33,472 nt of DNA. Source: Alphaproteobacteria bacterium. GTDB lineage: Bacteria; Pseudomonadota; Alphaproteobacteria; SMXQ01. Under the pieces are notes generated by a model that made no database searches, had not been told where the DNA came from, and saw nothing but the letters and a program-made list of their open reading frames with translations. The stretch spans positions 1 through 33,472 of the forward strand of contig WHSO01000036.1 of NCBI GenBank assembly GCA_009380075.1, written 5' to 3'. This document shows, piece by piece, positions 1 to 6,188 of this stretch (positions are counted from its first letter, which is position 1; every line of letters starts with the position of its first letter). The translations under genes were made by a program, and so were the position numbers.

Positions 1-522
1 CTGGTCAACGTCGCTGCCGGGCCCTCGCCCTCGGCCAGGGTGGCCGACAAGCCGATCGAGGACTGGACGCGCGAGATCGCGGTCAACCTCACCGGCTATT
101 TCCTCATGTGCAAGTTCGCCATACCGGCGATGGCGGAGGCGGGCGGCGGCTCGATCGTCAACATCGCCTCCCAGCTCGGCCATATCGGCGTGCCCGGACG
201 CGCCGCCTATTGCGCCTCCAAGGGCGGCATCCTGCAGCTCACCCGTGTCGTCGCCATCGACCACGCCGCCGACAACATCCGCTGCAATTCGATCTCGCCC
301 GGCGCCATCGACACGCCGCGCTCGCTGTGGCGCTACGGCAGCCGCGAGGAGGCGCAGAAAATCCGTGGGCGCTACTACCTGCGTGGCACGCCCGGCACGG
401 TGGACGAGATCGCTTACGGCGCGGTCTATCTCGCGTCGGACGAATCGAGCTTCACCACCGGCGCCGACCTCGTGATCGACGGCGGCTACCTCGCGTTCAA
501 GGGAACGGTGGACGATCTCTAG
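1..522 (+). CDS. SDR-family NAD(P)-dependent oxidoreductase, 5'-truncated
   Basis: This is the C-terminal two thirds of a short-chain dehydrogenase/reductase. The frame is open from the first base and begins LVNVAAGPS, which corresponds to the LVNNAG segment after the Rossmann core, so the TGxxxGxG cofactor motif lies outside the window. The catalytic serine sits in NIASQLG. The YxxxK pair is in AYCASKGG, with the Tyr codon at 208-210 and the Lys codon at 220-222. The typical NSISPGAIDTP loop and the C-terminal IDGGY segment follow. SDRs of this classical type oxidise or reduce alcohol/carbonyl groups with NAD(P)(H); the substrate cannot be read from the sequence. A GTG at 40 is internal to the fold and is not a credible start. 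It is the only plus-strand gene on the left flank and ends before a gene-poor gap. Confidence 0.9.
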   Translation: MVNVAAGPSPSARVADKPIEDWTREIAVNLTGYFLMCKFAIPAMAEAGGGSIVNIASQLGHIGVPGRAAYCASKGGILQLTRVVAIDHAADNIRCNSISPGAIDTPRSLWRYGSREEAQKIRGRYYLRGTPGTVDEIAYGAVYLASDESSFTTGADLVIDGGYLAFKGTVDDL

Positions 523-554
523 GCCGTGACCTTCGCCTTGCTCTGATGGATAAC

Positions 555-633
555 CGTCATGCCCATCCCCCGACTTGGTCGGGGGATCATCCGGGGCATC
601 CATTGGATTCCCCGCATGCGCGGGGAATGACGA
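555..633. repeat. Palindromic dispersed repeat, copy 1
   Basis: A roughly 80-bp element bounded by CGTCAT (555-560) and ATGACG (628-633). It contains two perfect 9-bp hairpins: 565-573 pairs with 579-587 around a 5-nt loop, and ATTCCCCGC pairs with GCGGGGAAT around a 4-nt loop. It lies just after the stop of the truncated SDR. It shares boundaries and two-hairpin architecture with the elements near 4700, 6100 and 23500, although its stem sequences differ. It could help terminate or stabilise the upstream transcript. No coding role is visible. Confidence 0.75.
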
Positions 634-676
634 TATAGGGGGCGGCAGCTTTTTTGCCCGGGGCGGAAGATTTTGT

Positions 677-705
677 TTGTTCTCTTTTTGTTCTCATGCT
701 ATGGT
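677..705 (+). promoter_or_regulatory. LexA-type SOS box overlapping a candidate promoter
   Basis: GTTC at 679-682 and GTTC at 690-693 are separated by exactly 7 nt. This is the direct-repeat LexA operator known from alphaproteobacteria (GTTC-N7-GTTC). It lies inside an AT-rich patch unlike the surrounding DNA. A candidate sigma-70 promoter overlaps it: -35 TTGTTC (677-682), 17-nt spacer, -10 TATGGT (700-705), so LexA would block RNA polymerase. Both flanking genes end toward this gap, so the box serves neither; it would drive a rightward transcript starting near 712. The spacing match is seen directly; LexA control is inferred. Confidence 0.55.
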
Positions 706-881
706 GCCGGGGTCGTATTCGATCGCCGATCACCCGGATGCTGGCCAGGCCGGGTAGCGGCCAAGGGTCCGACCCGGTAGCCTCCTGTCGGGGTTGCCGG
801 CATCGGAAAGTGCGCGGGCGCTTCCCAGCCAGAGGGCTGCGACGCTTTTCCCCCTCCTTCCGGTACCATCTCGCGTCGCAG
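703..881 (+). other. Foldable segment downstream of the SOS box, possible structured leader or sRNA
   Basis: No convincing gene is seen here, but pairing potential is high. 703-710 can pair with 797-804 (8 bp with one G-U). Inside that span ACCCGG (732-737), CCGGGT (750-755) and ACCCGG (772-777) give two mutually exclusive 6-bp stems. Further on, CTGCGACGC (837-845) is perfectly complementary to GCGTCGCAG (873-881). GC-rich DNA gives chance stems, so this is only a candidate. I do not recognise 6S RNA, tmRNA, SRP RNA, RNase P RNA or a cobalamin riboswitch in it. Confidence 0.3.
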
Positions 882-905
882 TGCGGCGGGAGGAAGGCCT
901 GAAAG

Positions 906-998
906 ATGCTGGCGGGATTAAATGCTGCAAAACGGGCGAACGTCCCCCACAGCTCCCCCGGCCGGCCCCTTGCCTCCCAGGGATTCCAGACGCCGTAA
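906..998 (+). CDS. Possible small protein of 30 residues
   Basis: An ATG preceded by an unusually good Shine-Dalgarno tract (GGGAGGAAGG, 888-897) at 8-nt spacing opens a 30-codon frame ending in TAA. The peptide begins MLAGLNAAKR and ends GFQTP. It is hydrophilic, with no membrane segment and no domain I recognise. It lies about 200 nt downstream of the SOS-box promoter and is followed by a hairpin at 1023-1044, so promoter, leader, frame and possible terminator line up. Start, ribosome site and stop are seen; translation and any SOS role are inference. A chance frame is a real alternative at this length. Confidence 0.3.
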   Translation: MLAGLNAAKRANVPHSSPGRPLASQGFQTP

Positions 999-1022
999 GT
1001 GACGTTTCAGCGTCGACGCCCG

Positions 1023-1044
1023 CGCACACCTCCCGAGGTGTGCG
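1023..1044. terminator. Strong hairpin, possible terminator
   Basis: CGCACACCT (1023-1031) and AGGTGTGCG (1036-1044) form a perfect 9-bp stem with a 4-nt loop. It starts 25 nt after the stop of the 30-codon frame. There is no run of T after it on either strand, so it would be an imperfect intrinsic terminator or an RNA-stabilising end. Confidence 0.3.
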
Positions 1045-1126
1045 AAGGTTTCCCCATGCCGGTCCGGCGGACGGACTCCGGAGACCCGCTCTCGCAACCC
1101 CGCATCCGGAGCGGTTTGTCTCGCAT

Positions 1127-1255
1127 GGATTCCCCGCCTGCGCGGCCGGAGCCCGCTTCGCCGGAGCTTGAGTGAGGCGAGCCGCTTCGGCGCGGCGAAG
1201 GCCCGCCTGTGCTGGGAATGATGATCAGGGAGGCGGCAATTTGCCGGGGCATGAC
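1127..1255. repeat. Degraded dispersed repeat carrying a GC-rich insertion
   Basis: GGATTCCCCGCCTGCGC on the left and GGGAATGATG on the right match the arms of the hairpin seen at 607-633. They are separated here by about 70 bp containing CCGGAGCC- and CGCTTCGGCG-like blocks. CCGCCTGCGC (from 1134) and CCGCCTGTGC (from 1203) form a near-direct repeat flanking that insert. A GGGGCATGACG end typical of the family follows near 1245-1255. I read it as an old element interrupted by a second, smaller repeat. The rest of the 1045-1306 gap holds nothing I can name. Confidence 0.4.
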
Positions 1256-1306
1256 GGTATTGGGGCCGTCCACACAAGACGTTTCAGCGTGACGGCAACA
1301 CGTGCG

Positions 1307-2038
1307 CTACGCCGTGACCTTGGTCTTACCGGCCAGCGTGCGGGCGAGGAACTCGAAGCTGCGCTCGCAGGACAGGTCGGTCGCGTCCTTCTGCGCCTTG
1401 GGCACGTCGGCGTCGGGCGCGATCTGGGCGAAGGAGTGGCCCATGCCCTCGTACCAGTGAAGCTCGCAGGTCTTGCCGCGTTGCTCGAGCGCCTTGAGGA
1501 AGGCCTCGATCTCGATCCTGGGGGTCGAGTGGTCGTCGGTGCCGACGTGGTACTGCAGCGGGCAATCGATCCCGTCGAGCTCGCGGTCGTCGGGGAACAG
1601 GCTGTGGTGATAGACGACGCCGGACTGGAAGGCGTCCGAGCGGCCCAGCGCCAGCAGCACCAGCCCGCCGCCCAAACAGAAGCCCATGATCCCGACGCTG
1701 CCCTTCGGCCCGACCCAGGGCAGGCTGCGCAGGAAGGCCGCCGCGCCGACGATGCGGTCGACCGCGGTATCGACGTCGAGCGCGTTCTTGGCCCGCAGCC
1801 GCTCGGCGTGGCTGTCCAGCGCCTCGCCCATGTAGTCGGGCGACAGCGCGACGAAGCCGGCGCGGGCGTAGCGCCGGGTGATCTCGCGCTGGACCCAGGT
1901 CATGCCGCCCATGCCCGACAGCAGCACGACGCCGGGCAGTCCGGTGCCGCGCGCCGGGCGGGCGAGGAATCCGTCGGTATAGACCCCGTTGGTGTCGTAG
2001 CCCGAGTGCATGGACAGGATCGTTGGGTCGTCGGACAT
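1307..2038 (-). CDS. Dienelactone hydrolase family protein
   Basis: An alpha/beta hydrolase of 243 residues, the usual length for dienelactone hydrolases. The family opens lactone or ester bonds in ring-cleavage products (carboxymethylenebutenolidase in the chlorocatechol/3-oxoadipate route), though many members act on other esters. The triad is visible: nucleophile Cys121 in GIMGFCLGGG, Asp169 in VGTDDHSTP and His201 in GMGHSF. The MSDDPTILSM start was chosen because the frame is open far upstream but only this ATG yields a family-length protein; a weak ACGGAG lies about 13 nt before it. It follows the cupin gene at 56 bp and is probably co-transcribed. No signal peptide is seen, so it is cytoplasmic. 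Its substrate is unknown. Confidence 0.88.
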   Translation of the reverse strand: MSDDPTILSMHSGYDTNGVYTDGFLARPARGTGLPGVVLLSGMGGMTWVQREITRRYARAGFVALSPDYMGEALDSHAERLRAKNALDVDTAVDRIVGAAAFLRSLPWVGPKGSVGIMGFCLGGGLVLLALGRSDAFQSGVVYHHSLFPDDRELDGIDCPLQYHVGTDDHSTPRIEIEAFLKALEQRGKTCELHWYEGMGHSFAQIAPDADVPKAQKDATDLSCERSFEFLARTLAGKTKVTA

Positions 2039-2094
2039 GGCGGCGCCGGTGCTCCGTTTCGTTTCGTTGGTGGTGTCGCCCGCGGTGCCGCGGA

Positions 2095-2640
2095 TCACTC
2101 GTAGACGCGATCGTCGTAGAACTCGGTGACGACGGTGTTGTTCTGGTGGTCGTTGCCGTAGATGCGGTTGCCCTTCAGGTCGGAGCGTTGCCACGGGCTG
2201 TCGGCGGCATCGACGACGCAGCCGATGCGCATGACCACCAGCGGCTCGTCGCCTTCGGTGCGGAAGCGGTAGTAGCAGCCGCGCGGCAGCATGATCCCTT
2301 CGTTGCGCCCGAGCACGACGGACTCGTCGTCGGGGCCGTAAAAGCGCGCGTTGCCCTGCATCACGATGAACGAATGGTCCTCGTTGGTGTGGTTGTGAAT
2401 GGTGTTCTCGCCGCCTTCGGCATAGGTCTTGAGCGCGATCCACATGCGATCGGTGGACGCCAGCAGCGCCTCGGCCCGGCCTTTCTTCGGCAGTTTGGAG
2501 CGCATGCGGAACAGTTGCGGCTTGGTTGCCCAGTCGGAGGGACGGTGCTTTTGGATCTCGCGATCCAGCGCGCTCGACTGCGAGCCGATCGTTTCGCCGG
2601 TATCGCCGCTCGTTTCGGGTACGTAGATCTTCGTCGCCAT
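2095..2640 (-). CDS. Cupin-domain protein
   Basis: A 181-residue single-domain cupin. The first cupin motif is clear: IHNHTNEDHSF gives His82, His84 and Glu87, followed by MQGNARFYG. The second motif reads LPRGCYYRF, with Tyr where metal-binding cupins usually have His, so the metal site is incomplete or altered. Such proteins can be dioxygenases, isomerases or binding proteins, and no reaction can be assigned. The start is supported by GAGGAGG (complement of 2649-2655) at good spacing before the ATG. It is the first gene of a two-gene minus-strand unit with the dienelactone hydrolase. Its 148-bp upstream gap is shared with a divergent gamma-glutamyltransferase-like gene, suggesting joint regulation. 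Confidence 0.85.
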   Translation of the reverse strand: MATKIYVPETSGDTGETIGSQSSALDREIQKHRPSDWATKPQLFRMRSKLPKKGRAEALLASTDRMWIALKTYAEGGENTIHNHTNEDHSFIVMQGNARFYGPDDESVVLGRNEGIMLPRGCYYRFRTEGDEPLVVMRIGCVVDAADSPWQRSDLKGNRIYGNDHQNNTVVTEFYDDRVYE

Positions 2641-2716
2641 GTCGGTTTCCTCCTCGTTGGATGCCGCGACCTGGGCATCCGTGTCGCATGCCCCGGACCG
2701 GCCGGTCCCTCCGGCG

Positions 2717-2746
2717 TTGTGGGGCGGTTGGAAAGCACTATAGAAT
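2717..2746 (+). promoter_or_regulatory. Candidate sigma-70 promoter of the gamma-glutamyltransferase-like gene
   Basis: TTGTGG (2717-2722), an 18-bp spacer and TAGAAT (2741-2746, five of six consensus bases) lie in the only AT-rich stretch of the intergenic gap, about 43 bp before the ATG at 2789. A GGAAGGA ribosome site (2774-2780) follows. This is by inspection only; no start site has been mapped. Confidence 0.4.
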
Positions 2747-2788
2747 TGCCGCGCGCCCCTGCCAACGCTGCCCGGAAGGACCGAAAAC

Positions 2789-4651
2789 ATGGCCGAAACG
2801 CCCTCTCTCGGCGGCTTTCCGACGACCCGGCCGGAGTTGATGGGGACCTTCGGCATGGTCTGCTCGTCCCACTGGCTTGCCTCCCAGGCCGGCATGGGGA
2901 TGCTGGAGAACGGCGGCAACGCCTTCGACGCGGTCTGCGCCGCCGGCTTCGTCCTCCAGGTGGTGCAGCCGCACATGTGCGGGCCGCTCGGCGAGGTGCC
3001 GATCCTGTTCTCGCGCGAGGGCGGGCCGGTGACCGCGCTCGCCGGCCAGGGCCCGGCCCCCGCCGCGGCGACGGTGGAGGCCTTCCGCGCCGAGGAGTTC
3101 GATTCCATCCCCGGCACCGGCCTGATGGCGGCGACGGTGCCGGCGGCCTTCGATACCTGGATGACGCTGCTTGCCGATCACGGCACCCTGCCGCTCGCGG
3201 AAGTAATGGCGCCGGCGCTGGGCTACGCCGCCGACGGCTATCCGGTGCCGCCGATGGTGGCCGGCGCCATCGACGGCATGCACGACGTCTTCGTCACCGA
3301 ATGGCGGACCTCGGCCGAGGCCTATCTGGTGGGCGGGAAGGCGCCGCGGCCGCGCAGCCTCTATCGCCTGCCGCTGCTGGCGGCGACCTACGCCCGCGTC
3401 ATCGAGGAGGCGGAGTCCGGCGGCGGCTCGCGCGAGGCGGTGATCACCCGCGCGCGCGCCATCTGGCGCGAGGGCTTCGTCGCCGAGGCCATCGACCGCT
3501 TCTGCCGCGAGGCGCGCATCCTCGATTCGTCGGGCGCGCGCCACGGCGGGTTGCTCACCGGCGGCGACATGGCGAAATTCGCTGCGCCCTACGAGACGCC
3601 GCTGACCTACGACTACCACGGCCATACGCTGGCCAAATGCGGGCCGTGGAGCCAGGCGCCGGTCGCCCTGCAACAGCTCGCGCTGCTCAAGGGCTTCGAT
3701 CTCTCCGCCATGGACCCCCTCGGCCCCGATTTCATCCACACGGTCATCGAATGCGCCAAGCTCGCTTTCGCCGACCGCGAGAAATTCTACGGCGATCCCG
3801 CCTTCGCCCGCGTGCCCATGGACGTGCTTCTGTCCGACGCCTACAACGACGCCCGCCGACGCCTCGTCGGGCCCGAGGCGTCGTTCGAGCTGCTCCCGGG
3901 CGACGTGCCCGGCTTCGGCGCGAGCCGCATCCTCACCGGCGACGGCACCGGCGGCGTGTCGGGGGCGATCGCCGCATCGGGCGGGACGCCCGCCTCCAAA
4001 AATGCCGCGCGGAGCGCGGCCGGCATGGGCGAGCCCGGCCGCGTCCTCGACGCGCTCGACAAGGGCGTGCGCTCGGACACCGTGCATATCGACGTGGTGG
4101 ACCGCTTCGGCAACATCGTCGCGGCGACGCCGTCGGGCGCCTGGCTGCAGAGCTCCCCGGCCGTGCCCGGCCTCGGCTTCCCTCTCGGCACGCGGGCGCA
4201 GATGTTCTGGCTCGACGAGACGCATCCGTCCGGCCTCGCGCCCGGCAAGCGCCCGCGCACGACGCTGTCGCCGTCCTTTGCGCTGCGCGACGGCAGGCCC
4301 TACATGGCCTTCGGCACGCCGGGCGGCGACATGCAGGACCAGTGGCCGCTCTTCTGCTTCCTGCGCCACGTCCATTTCGGCCTCAACCTGCAGGAGGCGA
4401 TCGACCTGCCGCTGTTCGAGACCCTGCATTTCCCCAACTCGTTCTGGCCGCGCGACGCCTGTCCCGGCCATCTCGGCCTCGAAGGCGGCACCCCGCCCGC
4501 GACGGTGAAGGAACTGCGCCGCCGCGGCCACGCCGTCGAGGAGAGCCCGCGCTGGACCATGGGCCGGGTGCTGATGGCGTCGAGCCGGGACGGCATCCTG
4601 CGCGCCGGCGCCACCTCGCGCTTCATGCAGTCCTATGCGGTCGGGCGGTAG
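2789..4651 (+). CDS. Gamma-glutamyltransferase family protein, apparently cytoplasmic
   Basis: A 620-residue N-terminal-nucleophile hydrolase of the gamma-glutamyltranspeptidase family. These precursors self-cleave before a Thr, which then attacks gamma-glutamyl or related amide bonds. The Thr is present: Thr431 in SDTVHIDVVDRFGN aligns with the E. coli nucleophile region TTHYSVVDKDG. The N-terminal part has ENGGNAFDA and GTGLMAATVPAAFD. The C-terminal part has KRPRTTLSPSF and FGTPGGDMQDQ. Two differences stand out. There is no signal peptide, whereas the classical bacterial enzyme is periplasmic. The serine pair of KRPLSSMSP is Thr491-Thr492. A GGAAGGA site supports the start. It is divergent from the cupin/hydrolase pair, so it may act on an intracellular gamma-glutamyl or acyl-amide intermediate. 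The family call is firm; the substrate is open. Confidence 0.9.
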   Translation: MAETPSLGGFPTTRPELMGTFGMVCSSHWLASQAGMGMLENGGNAFDAVCAAGFVLQVVQPHMCGPLGEVPILFSREGGPVTALAGQGPAPAAATVEAFRAEEFDSIPGTGLMAATVPAAFDTWMTLLADHGTLPLAEVMAPALGYAADGYPVPPMVAGAIDGMHDVFVTEWRTSAEAYLVGGKAPRPRSLYRLPLLAATYARVIEEAESGGGSREAVITRARAIWREGFVAEAIDRFCREARILDSSGARHGGLLTGGDMAKFAAPYETPLTYDYHGHTLAKCGPWSQAPVALQQLALLKGFDLSAMDPLGPDFIHTVIECAKLAFADREKFYGDPAFARVPMDVLLSDAYNDARRRLVGPEASFELLPGDVPGFGASRILTGDGTGGVSGAIAASGGTPASKNAARSAAGMGEPGRVLDALDKGVRSDTVHIDVVDRFGNIVAATPSGAWLQSSPAVPGLGFPLGTRAQMFWLDETHPSGLAPGKRPRTTLSPSFALRDGRPYMAFGTPGGDMQDQWPLFCFLRHVHFGLNLQEAIDLPLFETLHFPNSFWPRDACPGHLGLEGGTPPATVKELRRRGHAVEESPRWTMGRVLMASSRDGILRAGATSRFMQSYAVGR

Positions 4652-4688
4652 GGGGGCGAGTCCGGCACGCTGAATCGTTTTACAGACT

Positions 4689-4748
4689 CGTCATCGCCCG
4701 GTTTATCCGGGCGATCCATGGATGCCCCGGACAAGCCGGGGCATGACG
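4689..4748. repeat. Palindromic dispersed repeat, copy 2 (compact form)
   Basis: The tidiest copy: 60 bp from CGTCAT to ATGACG. Hairpin one pairs ATCGCCCGG (4693-4701) with CCGGGCGAT (4707-4715). Hairpin two pairs ATGCCCCGG (4722-4730) with CCGGGGCAT (4736-4744). Each has a 5-nt loop and they are joined by CCATGG. It lies between two convergent gene ends, where it could act as a bidirectional transcript end. Confidence 0.85.
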
Positions 4749-4785
4749 ACTTATTTTTTATGACGTGATTGCGAACTCCCGCCGT

Positions 4786-5892
4786 TCAGCCTTCCTTCTT
4801 CTTTTTCTTCTTTTTCTTGCCACCGGCGCGCTGCTGGGCGGCGGCCTTCTTGGCGTCGATGGCGCCCAGCACCTTGAGGCGCAGGTCCTCGTTCACGTCG
4901 ACGAGCTCGGCGACGAGCTTCTGCAGGTCCTCGCCGGTCATCGGATCGATGTCGGCGCGCTGCTTCTTCGCTTCCGCCATGAACTTGGCGTCCTTCAGCG
5001 TCGCCTCGAACGCGACGCGCAGCGCCTTGACCCGGTCGGCGGGCACGCCCTGGGCGACGGCGATGGGCCGGCCGACGACGACCGCCTTGGACACGTAGGT
5101 GAGGATCGCCGTTTCCTCCGGCGTCTTGCCGAGGTCCTTGAGCAGCGCCACGTCGGGCAGCGCCGGATCCTTCTCCAGCCCGACCTGGATCAGCGGGCGG
5201 ATCAGCTTCTTCGCGACCAGTTGCGGCGTGGCCGAAACCCAGCTCGCCCACGGGTTGGTGCCGCGCCCTTCGAGCTCGCCCTTTTCCATGGCGAAGTTGA
5301 TCTCGGTGCCGGATTCGTAGCCGTAGATGATCTTGAGCCTGGTGCCGAGCACGTTGTTGTAGACGGCGGGCAACTGGATCGAGGCGGACCCCGCGCCGGT
5401 GCCGCCGATGACCACGGTCTGCTTCTTCAGGTCCTCGACACTCTTCGCCTTGGACGTGTGCCAGACGACGAAAACCTGGTTCGACTTCGACATGTTGCCG
5501 ATCCAGTTGAACGCCTTCATGTCGGCCTGCAGCTTGTTGGTGAGCTTGAGGCCCTGGATCATCGGCAGCGCCTGGCTGACGATGGTCAAAATCGAACCAT
5601 CGCGCGGCGCCACCTTGGCGACGTAGTTTGCCGACTTGAGGCCGCCGCCGCCCGGCATGTTGACGTTGACCGCGCTCGGGTTGCCGGGGATGTGCCGGGG
5701 CATGTGCCGCATCAGCAGGCGGGCGTAGAGGTCGTAGCCCCCGCCCGCGGCCGTGCGGATGATCATCTTGACCTGCTTGCCCTTGTAGAAATCGGCGACC
5801 GGGTCGGCCGCGGCGGGCGAGGGCAGGAAAACCGGGACCAGCGCGAGCGCCAGCGCCGGCGCGACAAGAAGTGAACGGGAACCCGTCTTCAT
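4786..5892 (-). CDS. Tripartite tricarboxylate transporter (Bug/TctC) family substrate-binding protein with polylysine tail
   Basis: A 368-residue periplasmic receptor of the Bug/TctC type, which captures carboxylates or aromatic acids for TctAB permeases. A signal peptide is visible: basic MKTGSR start, hydrophobic core from residue 8, and PSPAAA|DP giving cleavage near residue 29. The mature start DFYKGKQVKMIIRTAAGGGYD and the later NMPGGGGLKSANY and GGTGAGSAS segments match the family. There is no TctA or TctB gene nearby, so the receptor is orphan in this window. The oddity is the last dozen residues: eight consecutive lysines (mixed AAG/AAA codons) then EG, absent from ordinary members. 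A GGGAG lies 8-12 nt before the ATG. The upstream gap holds a repeat; the ligand is unknown. Confidence 0.88.
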   Translation of the reverse strand: MKTGSRSLLVAPALALALVPVFLPSPAAADPVADFYKGKQVKMIIRTAAGGGYDLYARLLMRHMPRHIPGNPSAVNVNMPGGGGLKSANYVAKVAPRDGSILTIVSQALPMIQGLKLTNKLQADMKAFNWIGNMSKSNQVFVVWHTSKAKSVEDLKKQTVVIGGTGAGSASIQLPAVYNNVLGTRLKIIYGYESGTEINFAMEKGELEGRGTNPWASWVSATPQLVAKKLIRPLIQVGLEKDPALPDVALLKDLGKTPEETAILTYVSKAVVVGRPIAVAQGVPADRVKALRVAFEATLKDAKFMAEAKKQRADIDPMTGEDLQKLVAELVDVNEDLRLKVLGAIDAKKAAAQQRAGGKKKKKKKKEG

Positions 5893-6066
5893 CGTTTCGT
5901 CTCCCAGAAGGCGCGGATCATGCGCCGTTGCGGTTGCGGCTGCGCCGCCGGGATGGCGCCGCGCCCGTCTTGTTGTGGGGCGATACTATCGTTCCGGCGC
6001 GGGCAGGGGAAGCGCCGCGGGCCACAGGTGAACGGCGGTTTCCCGAAGCGGGGCCAATTTACGTTT

Positions 6067-6165
6067 CGTCATCGCCCGGTTTATCCGGGCGATCCATGGA
6101 TGCCCCGGACGTGAAGCTTGTCCTTGGGCCGCGCTCCGCGCAGTCCCGAGGGCCGGGGGATGACG
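6067..6165. repeat. Palindromic dispersed repeat, copy 3 (expanded second hairpin)
   Basis: The first hairpin and CCATGG spacer are identical to the 4689-4748 copy. The second stem, ATGCCCCGG...CCGGGGGAT, is opened by about 44 extra bases in its loop (GTGAAGCTTGTCCTTGGGCC onward). The same loop insert recurs almost unchanged near 23553-23600, so it is an inherited subtype and not random decay. The remainder of the 296-bp gap (5893-6066) must contain the receptor-gene promoter, but I see no clear -35/-10 pair. Confidence 0.8.
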
Positions 6166-6188
6166 TTTCAGCGCCTGGACAACACGCA

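Noticed and set aside
654-902. An 82-codon plus-strand frame across the SOS box and leader
   Set aside because: Its start precedes the promoter, it has no ribosome site at inner ATGs, and the peptide is Arg/Ser-rich like random GC-rich frames.
703-998. Region after the SOS box as tmRNA, 6S RNA, SRP RNA or a cobalamin riboswitch
   Set aside because: I looked for the conserved cores of these RNAs and found none; only generic stems are present.
2738-4531. A 597-codon minus-strand frame antisense to the gamma-glutamyltransferase homologue
   Set aside because: Low-complexity His/Arg/Gly composition without any recognisable fold; antisense shadow of a well-supported gene.
2023-4746. A 907-codon plus-strand frame spanning the cupin, its upstream gap and the gamma-glutamyltransferase homologue
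   Set aside because: Its translation is Arg/Gly/Ala-rich with no motif. It is the usual open shadow frame produced by GC-rich third positions, and the two real genes under it have clear active-site motifs and ribosome sites.
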